64,000 nt of DNA from Maylandia zebra. Its lineage: Eukaryota; Chordata; Actinopteri; Cichliformes; Cichlidae. Of this stretch, positions 58,658 to 64,000 are shown piece after piece. Within the stretch, counting starts at the first letter, position 1; each line of letters opens with the position of its first letter. The stretch is from assembly GCF_041146795.1 (NCBI RefSeq), contig NC_135178.1, forward strand, positions 5,400,844 through 5,464,843, in the 5' to 3' direction. The position numbers were made by a program, and so were the translations under genes. Below the pieces are notes generated by a model, which did no database searches, was not told the DNA's origin, and saw only the letters and a list, made by a program, of their open reading frames with translations.

Positions 58658-60379
58658 ATGGAAATAGTTGACAGAGAAAATGTTAAAATCCCAAACTCAG
58701 TTATTGTTAGTGGGATTACAGGCACAGACGCTGATGAAGCTTTAAAAGACTTTTTAAGCAGATATGGTCGAACAGCAAGAACCCTTAAGATAGATGACCC
58801 TAAGTCTTCTTACCACAAAAATGCTATTGTAGAGTATGAGAGTGGATCTGCTCTGTCGACACTTGAACCCTTACTACCCTACACACTTGAATGTCCGAAT
58901 GAAGTCACTTATCAGATACGAGCCCTGTCACCTGAGTACATCGCAGCTGTTACCAACGTCGCCACCAACAGTTTTTTCAATGAACTGCAAAGCATTGCTA
59001 GACTTAGTGGCAAATCTTTTGAAGCTGTTCTGCATGAACACCTTTCCCAATGTGCTCAGTCAGTCACACACAGCACAGAAGCTCCTACCCCAGACGCACA
59101 AAGTGAACTAACAACCCAAGTACAAGCAAATGACCAACTTATCCAAAGTGAAACTGCAGAACTGATCAAAGCTAACATATGCTTCAGCGATTCTGAGTCA
59201 GACAACCAGACACAGCCAGATCTACAAACTACCATTCCACAGAGCTTTATAACACACCCTGATGTGCAAAAGGTTGTAGTAGAGCACATAGTGCGAAGTG
59301 AAGCTCTTGTCTCACCAGTGAGCGCCTCCTTCCGCCTCAGAAATTTTTCAGGCAAACTGCCCTGTCCTAGTCATGAGGTGGACTTTGATACATGGCGCCA
59401 CAGTGTAGAGCTCATACTTCAAGATCCCAATCTGTCTGACTTGCACCGCTCGCGGAAAATCGTAGACAGTCTTGTACCGCCTGCTGCCAACGTGGTGAAA
59501 CCTCTGGGCCCTGAAGCCTTGCCCTCAGCTTATCTTGAACTACTCCATTCAGCTTTTGGCACTGTGGAGGATGGCGACGAGCTTTTCGCCAAATTCCTCA
59601 ACACATTACAAGATGCAGGTGAAAAGCCTTCACACTACCTCCATCGCTTGCAAACAGCTCTCTCAAAAGCTCTGAAAAGAGGCGGTGTCGTAGCTAGTGA
59701 AGCAGACCGACACCTTCTGCGTCAATTCTGTCGGGGGTGTTGGGATAATGCCTTGTTAACAGATCTTCAGCTCGAAAAGAAAAAAGATAAACCCCCCTCA
59801 TTCACCGAGCTGCTGCTACAGTTGAGAGTGGAAGAGGACAAGCATACTGCAAAAGAAAGCCGAATGAAAAAACATTTTGCTGCCACCAGACCAAAAGTAG
59901 CCTCTCACTCTATTGCTGCAAATGCTGACTTTCCTGCGCTCACCATGCAAGACGATCTCACTGAAATGCGAACACAAATAACTGCGCTTCAGAGTGAACT
60001 GACGAGATTGAAACCCCAGAAAGTAGACCCACCAGTAGATGCTCAAAAGGATCTGGTCACAGAATTAAAGGCACAAATCAGTCAGCTTCAAAGCCATCTC
60101 GCAACATTAACCCCGAACCCTCCTAGGAAAAAGTCTAACCCTCCAAAAGCTACTGCTAAGACCAACTCTCAAGTACCCGAACGAACCCTTTTGACATCCC
60201 AAGCTGCGAAGAGTAGGCCCAGGCCTGGTTACTGCTTCCAGTGCGGCGAAGACGGCCATATTGCCTCTGTGTGCCCAAATGACCCAAACCCGTCTTTAGT
60301 CACTGACAAAAGGAAACAGTTGAAAGAAAAACAGTTGCTGTGGGATAGACAAAACAAGCAAACACAGCCTTTAAACTAA
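58658..60379 (+). CDS. gag: Gag, PNMA-like, with CCHC zinc knuckle
   Basis: A 573-codon structural protein that should package the element RNA into particles. The start at 58658 has a good context (caaaATGg) 86 nt after the LTR. Residues ~10-95 resemble the RRM-like N-terminal domain of PNMA proteins (NSVIVSGI, then NAIVEYES). Residues ~225-410 are a capsid-type region with PNMA hallmarks (FSGKLPCP, FDTWRHSVE, PSHYLHRLQ, LLRQFCRG). A coiled coil at ~430-490 (MRTQITALQSELTRL and a second copy) follows, and then a single CX2CX4HX4C knuckle at C526-C529-H534-C539 for nucleic acid. PNMA genes of mammals are known to be domesticated from gypsy Gag, and this copy is of that donor type. The last sense codons, TTA AAC, sit in a slippery heptamer. 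Confidence 0.93.
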   Translation: MEIVDRENVKIPNSVIVSGITGTDADEALKDFLSRYGRTARTLKIDDPKSSYHKNAIVEYESGSALSTLEPLLPYTLECPNEVTYQIRALSPEYIAAVTNVATNSFFNELQSIARLSGKSFEAVLHEHLSQCAQSVTHSTEAPTPDAQSELTTQVQANDQLIQSETAELIKANICFSDSESDNQTQPDLQTTIPQSFITHPDVQKVVVEHIVRSEALVSPVSASFRLRNFSGKLPCPSHEVDFDTWRHSVELILQDPNLSDLHRSRKIVDSLVPPAANVVKPLGPEALPSAYLELLHSAFGTVEDGDELFAKFLNTLQDAGEKPSHYLHRLQTALSKALKRGGVVASEADRHLLRQFCRGCWDNALLTDLQLEKKKDKPPSFTELLLQLRVEEDKHTAKESRMKKHFAATRPKVASHSIAANADFPALTMQDDLTEMRTQITALQSELTRLKPQKVDPPVDAQKDLVTELKAQISQLQSHLATLTPNPPRKKSNPPKATAKTNSQVPERTLLTSQAAKSRPRPGYCFQCGEDGHIASVCPNDPNPSLVTDKRKQLKEKQLLWDRQNKQTQPLN

Positions 60380-63300
60380 AGGGAGCCCTCATTGCGGGAC
60401 AAATGGGTGCTACGGACAAAACTAGTCCCACCGAGCCTTCACATAAACCCAAAAAACGATTCTCAAACAATAAATCAGCCACTGTGAAACTACCCAAGGG
60501 TCTAATTGGAGCTAAGTACACTGCTCAAGTGAAAATCAATGATCAAGCTTGCAACTGCCTTCTTGATACCGGATCGCAAGTGACCACAGTGTCCCGATCG
60601 TTCTATGAAAACAATCTTGCAGACCTTGAAATCCATCCAATACAGGACCTGCTAGAAGTCGAAGCTGCAAATGGTCAGAATGTTCCATATTCAGGCTATA
60701 TTTGTGTCGACATTACCTTTCCAAAGAACTGTTTTGGTACTGAACTTACTGTGTCTTCTCTTGCATTAATTGTTCCAGACACACGCTCTAGTGTTCAGTC
60801 TTCTCTCTTAATTGGCACTAACACTCTTGACCTTGTCTTTGAAAGCCTCTCCTTGGCTAATACAGACCTCAGTATCCTGCCTTATGGTTATAGAGTAGTG
60901 CTGAGCGTGTTACAACAAAGACACAAGCAAAAAGAGGACGACAGCCTTGGTCTTGTCACTTTGTCAGGGAAAGAGCCTGAAGTCATTCCTGCAGGCCAAA
61001 GTCGAGTCTTAGAGGGTTTAGTCCACGCAAAAACTGAACACTCAGGCGGGTGGGTAGTAGTCGAGACCCCCTCTACATCCTCCTTGCCAGGTGGAGTCTT
61101 GGTCACCAACTGTCTACTTACCCTTGCTGAGAAACCCTCACAAAAGCTTCCAGTGGTCCTGCGAAATGAAAGTAAGCATGACATAGTTATCCCTGCGAAA
61201 AGTGTCATTGCTGAAATACATGCTATTCAAGAGATCATACCAAACAGTCAGATCACAGAGCAGTCCAAACAGACTCTCAGCTCAAACCCTGCTGAGCTTA
61301 ATCTTAACTTTGCTGATTCTCCAGTCCCTGCTGAATGGAAAGAACGAATCACACAAAAGTTAAGTGCTATGTCGGAGGTTTTTGCACTACACGATACAGA
61401 CTTTGGTTGCACTAACAAAGTAAAACACCAAATCAAACTGAGCGATGAAACCCCTTTTAAGCACAGACCCCGTCCCGTACGACCACAAGATCTTGACGCC
61501 GTACGGAGGCATTTGCAGGAGCTAAGCGATGCAGGTGTCATTCGCGAATCCAAGTCGCCATTTTCCTCACCGATAGTGGTGGTAAGGAAGAAGAATGGAG
61601 ACGTAAGACTCTGTGTAGATTACCGTAAGTTGAATCTGAACACCATCAAAGACGCCTACGCGCTTCCTAACTTGGAAGAAGCGTTCTCCGCCTTGACAGG
61701 ATCGAAGTGGTTCTCGGTCCTTGACCTCAAAAGTGGGTACTACCAGATTGAGGTCGATGAGGCAGATAAGCACAAAACAGCCTTCGTATGTCCGATGGGG
61801 TTCTTTGAGTTCAACCGGATGCCTCAAGGCATAACAAACGCTCCCAGCACATTTCAAAGGCTGATGGAGAAATGTATGGGCGACATCCACCTTAAGGAAG
61901 TCCTGGTCTATCTAGACGACCTTATAGTTTACTCCGAAACCCTCGAACAACACGAGACCCGCCTTCTCCATGTGCTTAATCGTCTCAAAGAATACGGTCT
62001 GAAGCTATCGCCTGAAAAATGTATGTTTTTTCAGACGTCAGTTCGGTACTTGGGGCACATTGTCTCCCAAAACGGTGTAGAAACAGACCCCGAGAAAGTA
62101 GCAGCGTTAAAAACATGGCCAAGTCCCAAGAACTTGAAAGAACTCCGCTCCTTCTTAGGGTTTGCGGGGTATTATAGGCGGTTTATTAAGGACTTTTCTA
62201 AGATCGTAAAACCCCTTACCAACCTAACTGCTGGATACCCCCCACTGCGAAAAAACAATAGCTCTAAGTCCAACTACGTCCAATACTTTCAGCCAAAAGC
62301 TCCTTTCGGGGAGAGATGGACAGAGAGTTGTCAGAAAGCGTTTGAGACTATTATAGACAAACTGACTTCTGCCCCAATTCTAGGCTTTGCCGATCCCAAG
62401 TTGCCTTATGTATTACATACAGATGCAAGCACAATCGGGTTAGGGGCAGCTCTTTATCAAGAGCAGGAGGGAGAGTTGCGAGTAATTGCATACGCAAGCA
62501 GAGGACTATCAAAAAGCGAAAGCCGTTATCCTGCTCATAAGCTTGAGTTTCTTGCCCTCAAATGGGCTGTAACGGAAAAGTTTTGTGATTACTTGTATGG
62601 CAGTCCTTTCACAGTAATAACTGACAGCAACCCCCTAACTTACATTTTGACCACCGCTAAGTTAGACGCGACGAGCTATCGCTGGTTGTCCGCCCTGTCC
62701 TCTTTCGAGTTCCAGCTTAGGTACAGAGCAGGCAAACAAAACATGGACGCAGATGGCCTATCTCGTCGTCCGCATCTCGAGCCATTAAATGACCTTGTCT
62801 CCCTGAAGGAACAGGAGCGGATCCGTCAGTTTGTGCAACACCACTTGCCTGGCACCGATCCTTTCACTCACGTTCCCACTCAAGCTGTCAGTGCAATATG
62901 TGAGAAACATCTAGTCCAGTCTCTTGACACAGACCATGCTCTCGCCTGCCCACTCGTAACTTCACTGTCTACGTCCGTTGATGCTGTTCCTGACAGTTTC
63001 GACCAGTGTGATGCTTTTCCTGTCATTCCAAGCTTGTCAGAAGAAGAGATAAGACAAAGTCAAACAAACGATCCTGCTATCAGTGAAATCATACACCAGC
63101 TTGAAACAGGTGAAACATCTCCTCCTACTGTACGCAACGAGATCCCACAACTTAGCATCCTTCTGCGTGAGTTAAACAAACTTGAGTTGCAGAACGGGAT
63201 TTTGTACAGAAAAAGACAAGTAGGTGAAGAGACACAGTACCAGCTGGTTCTTCCTGAAAGTCTAAGATCTATGGTTTTCAAAAGCCTTCACGATGACATG

Positions 63301-64000
63301 GGTCATTTTGGTCTTGACCGGACCCTTGATTTAACCAGAACCAGATTTTTCTGGCCAAAAATGGCCTCAGACATAGAGCAAAAGATCAAAAGCTGTAGCA
63401 GGTGTGTTTGCAGAAAGACCCTGCCAGAGAGGGCGGCGCCCCTAGTAAACATTCAAGTCACCAGACCTCTAGAGTTGGTGTGTATTGATTTCTTGACAAT
63501 TGAACCAGATCGCAGCAACACTAAAGATGTCTTAGTTATTACAGATTTCTTTACGAAGTATGCTGTAGCAATGACAACTCCCAACCAAAAGGCTAAAACT
63601 GTAGCCAAGGCCCTGTGGGAAAACTTTATAATCCACTACGGTTTTCCCGAGAAGTTGCATAGCGATCAGGGAGCAGACTTTGAGTCAAAAACTATCAAAG
63701 AGTTATGCGACCTAGCTGGGATTCAGAAGGTCAGAACTTCACCCTACCATCCCAGGGGAAACCCTGTGGAGAGGTTTAATAGAACCCTGCTAAACATGTT
63801 GGGTACACTCAAAGACGAAGACAAGAAACATTGGCGTGACTTTGTTAAGCCACTCGTTCACGCGTATAACTGCACCAAACATGAAAGTACAGGGTTTACG
63901 CCGTACGAGTTAATGTTTGGCAGACAGCCTAGGTTACCCATTGATCTTGCCTTCAATGTCCCCCTGAACCATCGCCAGCAGCAATCTCACTCACAGTATG
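60349..64000 (+). CDS. pol: Pol: protease, reverse transcriptase, RNase H, integrase (3' end outside window)
   Basis: Open without a stop from 60349 to the window end (over 1,210 codons), read by me codon by codon. Protease: LLDTGSQVTTVS with the catalytic DTG at 60565-60573. Reverse transcriptase from ~61420: SPIVVVRKKNG, LCVDYRKLN, FSVLDLKSGYYQI and the catalytic YLDD at 61909-61920. RNase H: Asp 62422, Glu 62545, Asp 62623 and Asp 62752. Integrase: zinc-binding His 63289, His 63304, Cys 63394 and Cys 63403, then catalytic Asp 63487, Asp 63664 and Glu 63769. It would be made as a Gag-Pol fusion by the frameshift; an ATG at 60403 is in the same frame but need not be used. All catalytic residues are present. 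Confidence 0.95.
60370..60376 (+). promoter_or_regulatory. -1 ribosomal frameshift site TTTAAAC between gag and pol
   Basis: The heptamer is phased T TTA AAC in the gag frame and is followed at once by the gag stop TAA (60377-60379). A one-base slip back gives TTT AAA CTA AAG and enters the pol frame, which is open from 60349. This is the X XXY YYZ arrangement used by many retroelements and RNA viruses. A GC-rich stretch (gggagccctc...gcggg) follows a few bases on and could form the usual downstream structure, but I did not fold it. Confidence 0.85.

Larger units (their letters stand above)
57164..64000 (+). mobile_element. Ty3/gypsy LTR retrotransposon with PNMA-like Gag (runs off the window)
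   Basis: The order 5' LTR, primer-binding site, gag, -1 frameshift, then protease-RT-RNase H-integrase is that of the Ty3/gypsy (Metaviridae) group. Every frame visible in the window is open, so this is a young and possibly complete copy. The 3' end, 3' LTR and right target duplication lie beyond 64000. It is inserted in a Tc1-like relic. Confidence 0.95.

Overview
The window is nuclear DNA of a ray-finned fish. The only host gene that can be read end to end is a vertebrate tango2, spread over about 24.5 kb with small GT-AG exons. Most of the rest is repeats with a teleost character: tRNA-derived SINEs, Tc1-like relics, hAT elements, an RTE/Rex3-type LINE with a GATG tail, and a Ty3/gypsy element. 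A cichlid would fit, but I cannot prove the species.

Layout: 1-6158 is a tandem array of six ~1.03-1.07 kb units, each with a (CA)n tract and a common fish interspersed repeat; 6159-6692 is its decayed edge. 6701-12191 holds a 711-bp inverted-repeat element, a Tc1-like fragment, a 1.72-kb hAT element with 8-bp target duplication and a 789-bp solo LTR. 12318-13723 holds two broken ubiquitin-pathway pieces on opposite strands: the IBR/RING2 part of an RBR E3 ligase (minus) and the C-terminal half of a ubiquitin-like fold (plus).

15997-40550 is tango2 on the minus strand. Its eight coding exons join in frame to 275 codons plus a stop, and a non-coding first exon lies near 40.5 kb. The introns carry SINEs, MITEs, a 182-bp solo LTR, Tc1 relics, an RTE relic and, in the intron between coding exons 4 and 5, a 5.2-kb RTE/Rex3-like LINE (23934-29119). 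That LINE has an intact 1058-codon endonuclease-reverse transcriptase frame and lies between two apparently identical 353-bp direct repeats, an extraordinarily long target-site duplication.

40551-41669 looks like a divergent promoter region shared with a rightward gene whose first exon ends at a good splice donor (arvcf is the candidate from human synteny only). 41670-56122 shows no recognisable coding exon and is probably its first intron or intergenic DNA. From 56131 the window is mobile DNA again: a 302-bp hAT MITE, a Tc1-like relic, and a long Ty3/gypsy element that inserted into that relic and runs off the right edge. This element has a 1408-bp 5' LTR, a primer-binding site, a 573-codon Gag with PNMA-like architecture, a TTTAAAC -1 frameshift site right at the gag stop, and an uninterrupted protease-RT-RNase H-integrase frame.

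The strongest observations are the 353-bp duplication around an apparently intact LINE, and an apparently intact PNMA-like gypsy element with a textbook -1 slippery site. Family names rest on recognised motifs read by eye; no database search was run.
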